Positions 41,398 to 49,741 are shown, counted from the stretch's first letter. The stretch is 64,000 nt of DNA from Chitinophaga flava (GCF_003308995.1 NZ_QFFJ01000001.1:1116001-1180000); one strand, 5' to 3'. Notes: generated by a model not told the origin, from the sequence alone. Translations and numbers: made by a program.

Positions 41398-42801
41398 TTA
41401 TTTTATAAACTGAGGACGGATCATGTTGTTAAACGTAAAAATCTCATCCCATTTTTCCTGCGTGATCAGTTGTTTTTCTCTCACCGTGATATCATGTACA
41501 GACTTCCCGGTTTCGAGCGCTTCACGCGCAATGCTGGCAGATTTCTCATAACCCAGGATAGGATTCAGCTGTGTTACGATACCGATGCTGTTCATCACCA
41601 TTTGTTTGGTATGTTCTGCATTGGCAGTGATACCCAGCACACATTTCTCTCTCAGGGTACGGCACGCATTGCCCATGTAAGTAATGGAAGTAAACAGGGC
41701 GAAAGATATAACCGGTTCCATTACATTGAGCTGCAGTTGACCTGCTTCTGCGGCCATGGTCACCGTCAGGTCGGCACCAATTACATAGTAAGCTGTCTGG
41801 TTCACTACTTCCGGAATTACCGGGTTTACCTTGCCGGGCATAATGGAGGATCCTGGTTGCATGGGCGGCAGGTTAATTTCGTTCAGCCCTGCCCGTGGTC
41901 CGGAAGATAACAGACGCAAGTCATTACATATCTTGGACACCTTTACGGCTGTACGTTTTAAAACGCCGGACAGTTGTACATAAGCGCCGGTATCGTTGGT
42001 AGCTTCGATCAGGTTCTCTGCCAGCTTAAGGTCCAGACCGGTCACTTCGCAGAGGTATTGGGTTACCAGCTCAGCATAACCATCAGGAGCATTCACGCGG
42101 GTACCGATGGCGGTAGCGCCCATGTTGATCTCGGCGATCAGGCGTTTGCTGTCTTCCACGCGGGAAAGTTCTTCTTTCAGGTTGATGCAAAAAGCATGGA
42201 ACTCATCGCCCAGGCTCATAGGCACCGCATCCTGAAGCTGTGTGCGGCCCATTTTCAACACATCCTGGAATTCGTGTCCTTTCACATCAAAAGCATCAGC
42301 AAGGTTGCCCAGCTCTTCTTTGTAGTCGGTCAGCTTCAGAATAAGGGCTATACGAAAAGCAGTAGGGTAAGCGTCGTTAGTAGACTGTGAACAGTTCACA
42401 TGGTTATTGGGATGACAGAATTCATACTCTCCTTTCCGTTTGCCCATCATCTCCAACGCCACATTAGCAATCACCTCATTGGCATTCATGTTAACGGAAG
42501 TGCCCGCACCTCCCTGTATCAGGTCGCTGAGAAACTGGTTGTCAAATTCTCCGTTGATTACACGATCGCAGGCTTTGATGATATATGCTGCGATATCTTT
42601 GTCTAACACGCCCAGATCACGATTGGCCATAGCTGCCGCCTTTTTCACATATCCCAGGCTCTTAACGAAGATGGGTTCCACTTTCAACGGAATACCGGTA
42701 ATATGAAAGTTTTCCAATGCACGCAGGGTCTGAATACCGTAATAAACATCCTGTGGAATCTCCTTCTCACCCAGGAAATCGTGTTCGATTCTCTTTGACA
42801 T
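41398..42801 (-). CDS. aspA: Aspartate ammonia-lyase
   Basis: Cytosolic enzyme that converts L-aspartate reversibly to fumarate and ammonia, 467 residues. It starts RIEHDFLGEKEIPQDVYYGI. Family blocks are LIQGGAGTSVNMNANEVIAN (substrate loop), HPNNHVNCSQSTNDAYPTAF and the fumarase/aspartase signature GSSIMPGKVNP at about 317-327 with the catalytic Ser on the mobile loop. The NANEVIAN form and the short N-terminus fit aspartase rather than class II fumarase. First gene of a probable aspA - Dcu transporter - porin operon, which could feed fumarate respiration or nitrogen recycling. Confidence 0.95.
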   Translation of the reverse strand: MSKRIEHDFLGEKEIPQDVYYGIQTLRALENFHITGIPLKVEPIFVKSLGYVKKAAAMANRDLGVLDKDIAAYIIKACDRVINGEFDNQFLSDLIQGGAGTSVNMNANEVIANVALEMMGKRKGEYEFCHPNNHVNCSQSTNDAYPTAFRIALILKLTDYKEELGNLADAFDVKGHEFQDVLKMGRTQLQDAVPMSLGDEFHAFCINLKEELSRVEDSKRLIAEINMGATAIGTRVNAPDGYAELVTQYLCEVTGLDLKLAENLIEATNDTGAYVQLSGVLKRTAVKVSKICNDLRLLSSGPRAGLNEINLPPMQPGSSIMPGKVNPVIPEVVNQTAYYVIGADLTVTMAAEAGQLQLNVMEPVISFALFTSITYMGNACRTLREKCVLGITANAEHTKQMVMNSIGIVTQLNPILGYEKSASIAREALETGKSVHDITVREKQLITQEKWDEIFTFNNMIRPQFIK

Positions 42802-42901
42802 AACAATTAATTTAGGGCCGGAAGTTAAACGCTTTTAGAACAACATAATACTCATAATTGTTGTAGTTTCATCTAAATATTCTTACTTACACTATCGATC
42901 C

Positions 42902-42936
42902 ATTCGTAATTCGTAATTCGTAATTTGTAATTTGTC
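42902..42936 (+). repeat. 7-bp tandem repeat abutting the lipase start codon
   Basis: Five units, ATTCGTA x3, ATTTGTA, ATTTGTC, fill exactly 35 bp and end on the base before the ATG at 42937. A change in copy number would move promoter elements relative to the gene. Confidence 0.8.
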
Positions 42937-44043
42937 ATGATGTCCCGCATTTTACTGTTTGGTTTTCTATTTTTATTTTTTGGAAGAAATGCGCTGACAG
43001 CCCAACACCTCAGCCCTTATTTTGATGCGCATGAATACAGTGATATGCTGAAGTTGAGTGCCCGCCAGCGGGATACACCATGGACCCATTTAAAAGGCCC
43101 GGTACCAGAAGGATATGAGCTGGCTTATCGTTCCGAAGAAATGGGACTACTCAACCGATGGGACTTCTGGATCAACCGTTCCAAAGGTGTAGGCGTGATT
43201 TCCATCAGAGGTACCAATGGTACCGCTTCCTCGTGGATGGAAAACTTCTACGCCGGTATGGTCAGTACTAAAGGTACGCTACAACTCAACGACAGCACCA
43301 CTTTCACCTATAAGCTGGCGGAAGACAACAAAGCCTATGTACATGCAGGCTGGCTGTTGGGACTTGCTTCCATGGCTCCTGATATCATCAATAAAATAAA
43401 TCACTATTACTATCAGGAAGGCATACACGAATTTATTATTTTCGGCCACAGCCAGGGCGGAGCCATCGCTTTTCTGCTACGCTCCTACCTCCATTATTAC
43501 GAAGGGATGCCAAATAATATCGTCTTCAAAACCTATTGCAGTGCCCCACCCAAACCGGGAAATCTGTACTATTCCTATGATTTTGATTATATCACCCGCA
43601 ACGGCTGGGCGCTTCGTGTAGTCAACGCCCGCGACTGGGTAGCAGAAGTTCCTTTTTCTGTCCAGACATCCCGCGACTTTAACACAGTCAATCCGTTCGC
43701 CAATATCAAAAAAGTATTTAAAAAGCAGAAATTTCCGGTCAGTACAGTGTTGGGGTATATGTATGGGCGTCTCGACAGACCGGCCAGGAGAGCCAGCCGC
43801 CGCTTTCAGCGGATGTTGGGCAAGAAGGCATATACCCGCGTCAGAAAAACACTGCCGGAATATAAAAGGCCTGTTTTTGTCAACAGCCACAATTATATGC
43901 CGGCAGGAACGCCTGTGATATTATATCCTGTAAAAGGCTATGATGAACATTTTCATTTTGATGGTAAAAATATTTTCCTGCATCACTCCCTCGATGCCTA
44001 TCGCTGGCTGCTGGAACATATTTACCTGACAGGCAACCCTTAA
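42937..44043 (+). CDS. Lipase family (class 3-like) exported protein
   Basis: Predicted secreted alpha/beta-hydrolase of 368 residues. The signal peptide is at about 1-21 (SRILLFGFLFLFFGRNALTA followed by QH). The core contains VISIRGTNGTASSWMENFYA (oxyanion-hole region of class 3 lipases), the nucleophile elbow EFIIFGHSQGGAIAFLLRSY with Ser in GHSQG, and NARDWVAEVPFS, which supplies a candidate Asp. The family acts on acyl esters; the true substrate is unknown. The start codon is directly preceded by a 7-bp tandem repeat. The last 4 bases overlap the end of the convergent small gene. Confidence 0.88.
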   Translation: MMSRILLFGFLFLFFGRNALTAQHLSPYFDAHEYSDMLKLSARQRDTPWTHLKGPVPEGYELAYRSEEMGLLNRWDFWINRSKGVGVISIRGTNGTASSWMENFYAGMVSTKGTLQLNDSTTFTYKLAEDNKAYVHAGWLLGLASMAPDIINKINHYYYQEGIHEFIIFGHSQGGAIAFLLRSYLHYYEGMPNNIVFKTYCSAPPKPGNLYYSYDFDYITRNGWALRVVNARDWVAEVPFSVQTSRDFNTVNPFANIKKVFKKQKFPVSTVLGYMYGRLDRPARRASRRFQRMLGKKAYTRVRKTLPEYKRPVFVNSHNYMPAGTPVILYPVKGYDEHFHFDGKNIFLHHSLDAYRWLLEHIYLTGNP

Positions 44044-44582
44044 TCGTTGCCTGTCTTCTCCCCTACAAACCAGTGTTCCTTATCTCTGAACAATACATTG
44101 AAGGTGGTGAGAGAGCCATAAATGCGGGTGATATATTGCTGAAGGTTAATTTTATCTTCATCGGTCATCACCTTATGGCTATTGATCTGTTGTTCCAGCA
44201 CCCGCAGGCGGTCACGCAGCATCACAATTTTGTGGAAGAAAGTTTCAATAGGCACTTCCTTTGCCTTCAGGGTTGTATCGCCCGGCTGCAGTACCAATGT
44301 GCCGTTTTTCCAGCGGTCTCCCAGCGGCACCACTTCGGTGATACCACCCCATAAGCGAAGTATCTTCAGCAGCGATGTTTCCACCTCTGAAGCCGTTTCC
44401 ACTTCTGCAGTCTGATTTTCAGCTACCAGTACTTCAAACAGCGGATCTGTTTTATCGATCATCTTGATCCCGTGGTCCATGAAGGTAACCCGGTATTGTG
44501 CATATTTGACGCCAACGATGACGCCAGGGCCAAAGTGTGCATGTTGTACCCTTGAACCGATGCCGAGAGTTAATTCTTCCAT
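44040..44582 (-). CDS. Conserved protein with CarD/UvrD-tail-like SH3 module
   Basis: Protein of 180 residues that I do not recognise by name. The N-terminus LGIGSRVQHAHFGPGVIVGV has the G-x-R-V-x-H-x-x-F-G-x-G pattern of Tudor/SH3 modules at the N-terminus of CarD-like proteins and the C-terminus of UvrD/PcrA helicases. The middle is acidic. The C-terminal half is helical (TFFHKIVMLRDRLRVLEQQI). No membrane segment. Its start lies inside the 3' end of the MocR gene (13-base overlap), which implies translational coupling. A nucleic-acid or RNA-polymerase contact is possible, by analogy only. Confidence 0.75.
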   Translation of the reverse strand: MEELTLGIGSRVQHAHFGPGVIVGVKYAQYRVTFMDHGIKMIDKTDPLFEVLVAENQTAEVETASEVETSLLKILRLWGGITEVVPLGDRWKNGTLVLQPGDTTLKAKEVPIETFFHKIVMLRDRLRVLEQQINSHKVMTDEDKINLQQYITRIYGSLTTFNVLFRDKEHWFVGEKTGND

Positions 44583-46096
44583 TGGTCTTTTTTTGTGTCA
44601 AACTTAATGTTTTCACTGTTTCCTGCAAAGGATACTGTGATCTTCTCCAGGATACCCACAGCTTTGTTAAGCTCTTTATGATTGAGCGACGCAAACCCAA
44701 ACCGTAACGCATTGGCAGGCGTAGTGCCGTAAAAGTAATGTTCACCACCGGTGATGCGCAGGCCCATAGCAGCAGCTTTTCCGGATATGACCGACAAAGG
44801 AAAACGCGGATCAAATGTTACCCAGATGGCCATTCCGCCTGCAGGCTCAGTAAACTGTACCTTGTTGCCCAGTTTCATTCTCAGGAGATGAGCGAGCTGA
44901 TCACGCCTTTCATGATACAGCCTGCCGGATTTTTTCAGATGCCTTTCGATAGTGCCATCAGCCAGCAGGGCCGCCAGTGTTTCCTCTGAGAGGTTATCCC
45001 CTCTCAGGTCCATGAGCTGCCTTAGCCTGGCTGTTTCAGCCAGGAAAGCCGCCGGTGCCACCATAAAACCAATACGGACCGATAATCCCAGCGACTTGGT
45101 AAAAGAACCCACATAGATCACATTCCCTCCGTGATCACCGCTGGCCAGTGGTAAGATAGGTGCCGAGCTGTAGTGAAAATCAAAATCGTAATCGTCTTCC
45201 AGCACTGCCAGGCGATAGGTACGGATGATATGCAGCAGCTTCATTCTGCGTTCTGCACTCAGCGTAACAGTAGTAGGATGATGATGGTGCGGTACTACGT
45301 ACAGCATACGCACCTTGTGTTTGCGGCAAAGTTGTTCTATGGCTTCCACATCAATGCCATCTTCATCTACTGGTACCCGCAGCAATCGGGCTCCCAGCTG
45401 CTCAAAACAAAGGTCTGCAAAGAAATAATTAGGGCTTCCCACAATGACATAGTCTCCTTTTTTGATCAGCATTGCGGCGGCGAGATAGATCGCCATCTGT
45501 GCACCCCGTGTCACCATCAGGTTGTCTGGTGTGATGGAAAGTCCTCTTGTATTTGTAAGATAACCGATCAACTGACGTCGCAGTGCATTGCTGCCGGCGG
45601 GAGTACCATAAGTCAGCAGCTGATGATAACGGGGGCTCTGAATAATAGCACGGCTTTCCTTTACCCAGGCTTCCAGCGGGGCTTCCCGCACATCCGGAAA
45701 ACCATCGTTGATGATCAGCTGACCCGGCGGGGCCGTTTCATGCCGTGAAAGAGCTACCGTTGGTATGCTACCAAAGGAAAATGCGGGCCCTTGCCCATAT
45801 GGAGAAGAAGGTGTCTGAAAGGAACGTGGCCGGATCACCGGCAGGTTACTGGCCACCATAATGCCTTTGCGGGGAATGGCGGTGACCCAGTCCTGACTTA
45901 CCAGTTCTTCATAGGCGGCAACGATCGTTTTTCGATGCAGTTCTAACTGTAACGCCAGTACGCGGCTGGAAGGCAACAGCAGTCCCGGTTTCAGCACCCC
46001 TTCCCGTATCAGCCCTACAAACCGGTTAGCGATCTGCAGGTATAGCGGCTGACGGGAATTACGATCTATGACAATCAGCGTTTTAAAAGGAAGCAT
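44570..46096 (-). CDS. MocR/PdxR-type regulator: GntR HTH fused to aminotransferase domain
   Basis: Regulator of 508 residues. The N-terminal GntR winged helix (about 15-80: QPLYLQIANRFVGLIREGVL, LPSSRVLALQLELHRKTIVA) is fused to a fold-type I aminotransferase domain (about 115-490). The latter has the PLP-binding VIVGSPNYFFADLCFEQLGA and AVLEDDYDFDFHY, and the Schiff-base Lys in VGSFTKSLGLSVRIGF (about residue 331). MocR proteins sense PLP or amino compounds and usually control a divergent gene; here that is the AhpD-like gene at 46171. Repeats of CTGGACTA start on the base next to its own ATG, which suggests autoregulation. Downstream it overlaps a small gene. Confidence 0.95.
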   Translation of the reverse strand: MLPFKTLIVIDRNSRQPLYLQIANRFVGLIREGVLKPGLLLPSSRVLALQLELHRKTIVAAYEELVSQDWVTAIPRKGIMVASNLPVIRPRSFQTPSSPYGQGPAFSFGSIPTVALSRHETAPPGQLIINDGFPDVREAPLEAWVKESRAIIQSPRYHQLLTYGTPAGSNALRRQLIGYLTNTRGLSITPDNLMVTRGAQMAIYLAAAMLIKKGDYVIVGSPNYFFADLCFEQLGARLLRVPVDEDGIDVEAIEQLCRKHKVRMLYVVPHHHHPTTVTLSAERRMKLLHIIRTYRLAVLEDDYDFDFHYSSAPILPLASGDHGGNVIYVGSFTKSLGLSVRIGFMVAPAAFLAETARLRQLMDLRGDNLSEETLAALLADGTIERHLKKSGRLYHERRDQLAHLLRMKLGNKVQFTEPAGGMAIWVTFDPRFPLSVISGKAAAMGLRITGGEHYFYGTTPANALRFGFASLNHKELNKAVGILEKITVSFAGNSENIKFDTKKDQWKN

Positions 46097-46141
46097 CTGG
46101 ACTATCTAATGGTTTAAATCTGGACTACTAAGATAGTCCAG
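46097..46141. promoter_or_regulatory. Predicted MocR operator in the divergent promoter
   Basis: CTGGACTATCT (46097-46107) and CTGGACTAC (46120-46128) are direct repeats 23 bases apart. AGATAGTCCAG (46131-46141) is the perfect 11-base reverse complement of the first. Direct plus inverted copies are the layout expected for MocR/PdxR binding. Confidence 0.7.
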
Positions 46142-46170
46142 GTGATGCTAATTTTACAACATAAAAAATA

Positions 46171-46647
46171 ATGATGAAAACCAGATTTCTCATGAAACAT
46201 GTGCAGCCGGCGGCATTCAGCGCTATGATGGCCATGGAAAAATATGTTGTTTCCACGGATATAGACCCGTTGCATAAAGAGCTGATCAGGGTACGGGCCT
46301 CGCAGCTCAACGGCTGCGCCTATTGCCTCGACATCCATGCACAGGACGCCCGCAAGCTGGGTGAAACAGAACAGCGGCTTTATCTGCTGAGTGCCTGGCG
46401 GGAATCGCCGCAGTTTACCGATGCAGAAAGAATCATCCTGGCTATGACCGAAGAGGTGACATTAATTCATCAGGGAGGGCTTACAGATGGAACTTATGAA
46501 AAAGCGGTAACACACTTTGGCCTGGAAGTCACCGCCCAGCTTATTATGAACATTATCACCATTAATGCCTGGAACCGTATCGGTATTTCTTCCCGGCGGA
46601 TACCTGGCGAACATCATCAAATACACAAAACAGATGCGAACAGTTAA
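46171..46647 (+). CDS. Carboxymuconolactone decarboxylase / AhpD-like protein
   Basis: Small all-helical protein of 158 residues. It has the AhpD-like active site RASQLNGCAYCLDIHAQDAR, with the CxxC pair and the downstream His that form the thiol redox centre. ILAMTEEVTLIHQGGLTDGT and LIMNIITINAWNRIGI complete the family fold. Family members act as alkylhydroperoxidases or decarboxylases. It is divergent from a MocR regulator with a clear operator between, so it is the probable regulated gene. Its end overlaps the next gene, a GNAT transferase, by 14 bases, giving coupled translation. Confidence 0.92.
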   Translation: MMKTRFLMKHVQPAAFSAMMAMEKYVVSTDIDPLHKELIRVRASQLNGCAYCLDIHAQDARKLGETEQRLYLLSAWRESPQFTDAERIILAMTEEVTLIHQGGLTDGTYEKAVTHFGLEVTAQLIMNIITINAWNRIGISSRRIPGEHHQIHKTDANS

Positions 46648-47068
46648 AATAGCGTTGACAGACGAAGCGATACTGGCCTGCAGGGATGTGATCCTGACAT
46701 TGCGGCCACATGTAGATCCGGAGCAACTATTGACACAGATCAGGGAGATGCAGCAGGAAGGATACCGGTTATTGTATCTGACTGCAGATGAAGATCCTGC
46801 CCGGGTTGTGGCTTTTGCGGGTTACCGGCACAAACATACTCTTCATAGTGGCAGGTTTATCTATATCGATGATCTGGCCACTTTACCGGAATACCGGGCG
46901 AAGGGTTATGCCAGCCTGTTGTTGTATCATATCCGGGAGATAGCGAGGGAGGAAGGTTTTTCCGCTGTAACGCTGGACTCGGGCCATGGTCTGTGGCCGG
47001 CACACCGGTTGTATCACGAACAGGGCTTTTATATTTCAGCGCATCATTTTACGCAGAAGATATCATAA
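46634..47068 (+). CDS. GNAT family N-acetyltransferase
   Basis: Acetyltransferase of 144 residues from the ATG at 46634; the longer frame overlaps far into the preceding gene. RFIYIDDLATLPEYRAKGYASLLL holds the acetyl-CoA loop R-A-K-G-Y-A. AVTLDSGHGLWPAHRLYHEQGF is the C-terminal conserved block. The start lies 14 bases inside the AhpD-like gene, so the two are translationally coupled. The MocR, AhpD-like and GNAT trio suggests a small detoxification or amine-modification unit; the substrate is unknown. A terminator follows within 10 bases. Confidence 0.9.
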   Translation: MRTVKIALTDEAILACRDVILTLRPHVDPEQLLTQIREMQQEGYRLLYLTADEDPARVVAFAGYRHKHTLHSGRFIYIDDLATLPEYRAKGYASLLLYHIREIAREEGFSAVTLDSGHGLWPAHRLYHEQGFYISAHHFTQKIS

Positions 47069-47074
47069 AAAAAA

Positions 47075-47099
47075 AGCGAAGACGGAATCCGTCTTCGCT
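47075..47099. terminator. Bidirectional terminator
   Basis: AGCGAAGACGG (47075-47085), loop AAT, CCGTCTTCGCT (47089-47099); flanked by an A-run on the left and TATA on the right, between convergent genes. Confidence 0.85.
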
Positions 47100-47125
47100 A
47101 TATAAAAAACATCACAACAATAAAA

Positions 47126-48331
47126 CTATTCTTTCACCTTATTGAGGAAGAAAGATAGCTTAAACAACAGTTCATCCTGAAGGCCTGCTCTCAGCTTGGC
47201 TTCGTCGTCGGTGATACCCAAACGACGCAGCCGTTGATAATATACATAGGAACCACCTATCAGTTCAAGGCATTCCTGTATTTTGCGTTGTACTTCTGCT
47301 TCTTTGGTACGTTTCTCGTATTCTTTTTTGGTGAGGATTTTATCTACAAAGTAGAAATTGTCTTTATCCTCTACCCATTTGTTGCCTTCGCGGTGCTGTG
47401 GTTTATATACTTCCAGATAACAATTGTCCAGTTTCAGCACATTACCGAATTCGGCTCGTATATCTATCACCGTTGGTTTTTCTGCGGACGGGTTGGCCAG
47501 GCGTTTTTTGATATGATTGCTGATCTCTACGCCCAGTTCATCGCTGCTCATCAGTATCTGGTTCAGTTCAGAGAATTCCAGGCCGATGGTGATGCGGGTA
47601 TATCCCCTGCCGCTTTTGATTTTACCAAACAGGCTTGGAGTAGTATTTTCATCGAAGATAATATCTTCTACCTGTACTTTGGTGATTGTTTTATAATCTG
47701 GCTTATATCCTTCTTCTGACGGAGTGGGCCGTTTGTTGACCAGCCGGGCTGTTTCCTGGCGCCGGGTGTGCTGGATGTAGTCGTCAATAAACCGCAGCTC
47801 ATGTTTTTTCAGCTTGGTATATAACTCATTGGCGGAGTAATTGTTCATTTTACTCAGCAGGGCGAGGTCATTCCAGCTGTGGAAGTGCTGCATTTTCTTC
47901 AGTTCTTCCAGAATATCGGAGGCCTCCATGTTGCGGCGGTAATAAAGTTCCCCTACCAGGAACAGGGCATATTCCTGTACCGGGTAGCCCAGTTCGGGCA
48001 GTACGTCATACGGACTGCGTTTCTGATCACGGGCATGTTCCAGCAGGTCGATATCTGACATAACAGGTGCCAGCAGATATTTACGGGCGGCAGACCGTAG
48101 TTTTTTACTTACATAATCCAGCAGCTGGTCATTCACCTGGCTGTGATGTACAAAATCGTGCAGGATCTGTACAAAACGGCGGGATGTCGGTAATCCGAAC
48201 TGCGTGAGAATATCATTTTCCAGATCCAGCACGTCCTCGCCTCCAGGCTCCTCATTGCCAGGTTTTACCCGTTGGTCCATTTGCCGGTAACGTTGATAAT
48301 ACTCCTGTAACTTCAGTTTAAGCTGATCCAT
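47126..48331 (-). CDS. Hypothetical protein, 401 residues
   Basis: I do not recognise this protein. It is soluble, highly charged and helix-rich in its first half (MDQLKLKLQEYYQRYRQMDQ, then SRRFVQILHDFVHHSQVNDQ and PVQEYALFLVGELYYRRNME). The middle is a charged linker (RPTPSEEGYKPDYKTITKVQ), and the C-terminal half is mixed alpha/beta (TRITIGLEFSELNQILMSSD) with a basic helical end. No catalytic motif, membrane segment or signal peptide is visible. It stands alone between a terminator shared with the GNAT gene and a 470-bp non-coding stretch leading to tRNA-His. Codon use matches its neighbours, so it is probably an old resident gene. Confidence 0.75.
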   Translation of the reverse strand: MDQLKLKLQEYYQRYRQMDQRVKPGNEEPGGEDVLDLENDILTQFGLPTSRRFVQILHDFVHHSQVNDQLLDYVSKKLRSAARKYLLAPVMSDIDLLEHARDQKRSPYDVLPELGYPVQEYALFLVGELYYRRNMEASDILEELKKMQHFHSWNDLALLSKMNNYSANELYTKLKKHELRFIDDYIQHTRRQETARLVNKRPTPSEEGYKPDYKTITKVQVEDIIFDENTTPSLFGKIKSGRGYTRITIGLEFSELNQILMSSDELGVEISNHIKKRLANPSAEKPTVIDIRAEFGNVLKLDNCYLEVYKPQHREGNKWVEDKDNFYFVDKILTKKEYEKRTKEAEVQRKIQECLELIGGSYVYYQRLRRLGITDDEAKLRAGLQDELLFKLSFFLNKVKE

Positions 48332-48712
48332 AATATATATATGATTAATAATTAAACACTTTTAAAACGATGACATTTTAAGGGGGGATTGTCATTTTTT
48401 TCTCCGGGCTAACAAATCTTTCCCCTATGGTCAGAGAAATGCCTGAAATCAGGTATTCTGTGATGCCATCAGCCAAACATCCTACTGATTTTCAATAACT
48501 TGTAAAAATGGGAATTATAATGGGAAGTGCGCAAAGATACGTTTTTTGGTATAGTGCACCAAACGATGGGAGATCTAAAAAAAGAAAAATACGGCTTACA
48601 CATTACAGTATAAAAACAAGCGAAACCCGCATCAGATATATCTTTCTGAGAATCATCTCACTCGCTTCTTTTTTGATATATGTAACTTTTTGAAAAAATT
48701 TTTTGAAAAGAA
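48332..48712. other. AT-rich intergenic DNA, no gene supported
   Basis: The upstream part of the gap before tRNA-His. A short hairpin CCTGA-AA-TCAGG is present near 48440. Short open frames lack conserved features and are rejected. Confidence 0.5.
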
Positions 48713-48745
48713 TTTGGAAGTTTAAAAAGCTTTGTGTTATCTTTG
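48713..48745 (+). promoter_or_regulatory. tRNA-His promoter
   Basis: TTTG at 48713-48716 and TATCTTTG at 48738-48745, 21 bases apart: both elements of the Bacteroidota vegetative promoter (TTTG / TAnnTTTG). It is the best promoter in the window. Confidence 0.8.
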
Positions 48746-48800
48746 CACTCCCAACAACGAAATAACACACACACAAACACACGTTGAAGGGACACAAACG

Positions 48801-48874
48801 GTGGTTGTAGCTCAGTTGGTTAGAGCATCAGATTGTGGTTCTGAGGGTCGGGGGTTCGAGACCCCTCATCCACC
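48801..48874 (+). tRNA. tRNA-His (GTG anticodon)
   Basis: Full cloverleaf: acceptor GTGGTTG, D stem GCTC/GAGC, anticodon stem TCAGA/TCTGA with loop TTGTGGT (anticodon GTG), T stem GGGGG/CCCCT around TTCGAGA, acceptor 3' strand CATCCAC and discriminator C at 48874. G at 48800 is the extra G-1 typical of tRNA-His. CCA is not encoded. The acceptor stem has a U5-U68 mismatch. A near-ideal promoter precedes it and a terminator follows. Confidence 0.96.
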
Positions 48875-48882
48875 CGAAAATG

Positions 48883-48910
48883 AAAAAGGCTTCTTAACAG
48901 AAGCCTTTTT
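48883..48910 (+). terminator. Terminator of tRNA-His
   Basis: AAAAAGGCTTCT (48883-48894), loop TAAC, AGAAGCCTTTTT (48899-48910), followed by further T. Confidence 0.88.
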
Positions 48911-48992
48911 TCGTTTTTATCATTATCAATTCCTTACACTAAAATTCGAGCAGGCTAACTATCTTAGCGGCATCAAAAAATAGTCCTCATCA

Positions 48993-49550
48993 ATGTGTAT
49001 CATCTTTATTCCCATTATAACTGCTTTCCTGGGTTGGCTCATAAATACAATCGCTGTTAATATTCTTTTCACCCGTATCCTGCCTGCCAAAAAACAGGAA
49101 CTGGCCAAAAAACTGGGCGCCTTCGCCGGCAATCAGCTTTTTTCCTTCGAAACCATCAAAACCAAACTCACTGACCCCGAAAAAATCAAAAGCATCATTC
49201 CCTTAGTGGAAGCACACCTCGATACCTTCCTCCGGGAAAAACTGCCCAAAGCCATGCCCGTACTATCCATGTTCATCGGCGACAGCATCGTGAACCAGAT
49301 CAAATCACACCTGGTAGCCGAACTGGATACCCTCTTCCCGGTCATGATTAACCAATACCTGAATAACGTAGAAAAAGATCTCGACCTCGAAAAAATAGTG
49401 TCTGAGAAAATAAGCAGCATTTCCTCCGAACAACTGCAAACCATCAGTCAGCAGTTCCTGCACCGCGAAATGCGCATGTTTAAGCTCCTGGGAGCCTTTA
49501 CAGGACTCGTTAGCGGCATTGTAGCAGTTGCTGCTATGTGTTGCCGCTAA
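48993..49550 (+). CDS. DUF445 family membrane protein
   Basis: Inner-membrane protein of 185 residues. One N-terminal helix (CIIFIPIITAFLGWLINTIA) carries the DUF445 signature GWLINTIAVNILFTRILPAK. The middle is soluble and amphipathic helical (KLTDPEKIKSIIPLVEAHLD). The C-terminal helix (LLGAFTGLVSGIVAVAAMCC) carries the ending G-G-x-x-G-like pattern of the family. DUF445/YheB-type proteins are widespread and uncharacterised. The gene follows tRNA-His but is separated from it by a terminator. Confidence 0.88.
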   Translation: MCIIFIPIITAFLGWLINTIAVNILFTRILPAKKQELAKKLGAFAGNQLFSFETIKTKLTDPEKIKSIIPLVEAHLDTFLREKLPKAMPVLSMFIGDSIVNQIKSHLVAELDTLFPVMINQYLNNVEKDLDLEKIVSEKISSISSEQLQTISQQFLHREMRMFKLLGAFTGLVSGIVAVAAMCCR

Positions 49551-49647
49551 ACCGCTTCTATCATCATAAAAACAATCTGACTCTATCTAAAAACACCTCA
49601 GGAACATCTGCATCATACATGCATCAACGTTTCTGTTAACTACTGTT

Positions 49648-49670
49648 AAGACCTTCTACGGGTCTTTTTG
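49648..49670 (+). terminator. Weak terminator after the DUF445 gene
   Basis: AAGACC (49648-49653) pairs with GGTCTT (49661-49666), followed by TTT. Confidence 0.5.
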
Positions 49671-49733
49671 ATGATTTCCTGCGGGAAAAAATCCACTCAT
49701 CACAATATCCGACCATTCACCCTCACTCCCCGA

Positions 49734-49741
49734 TACTTTTG
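49734..49741 (+). promoter_or_regulatory. -7 promoter element of the first tandem receptor gene
   Basis: TACTTTTG, an exact TAnnTTTG match, 39 bases before the ATG at 49781. Confidence 0.5.

Noticed and set aside
48508..48693. 61-codon open frame upstream of tRNA-His
   Set aside because: AT-rich, no homology-like features, and it runs towards the tRNA promoter.
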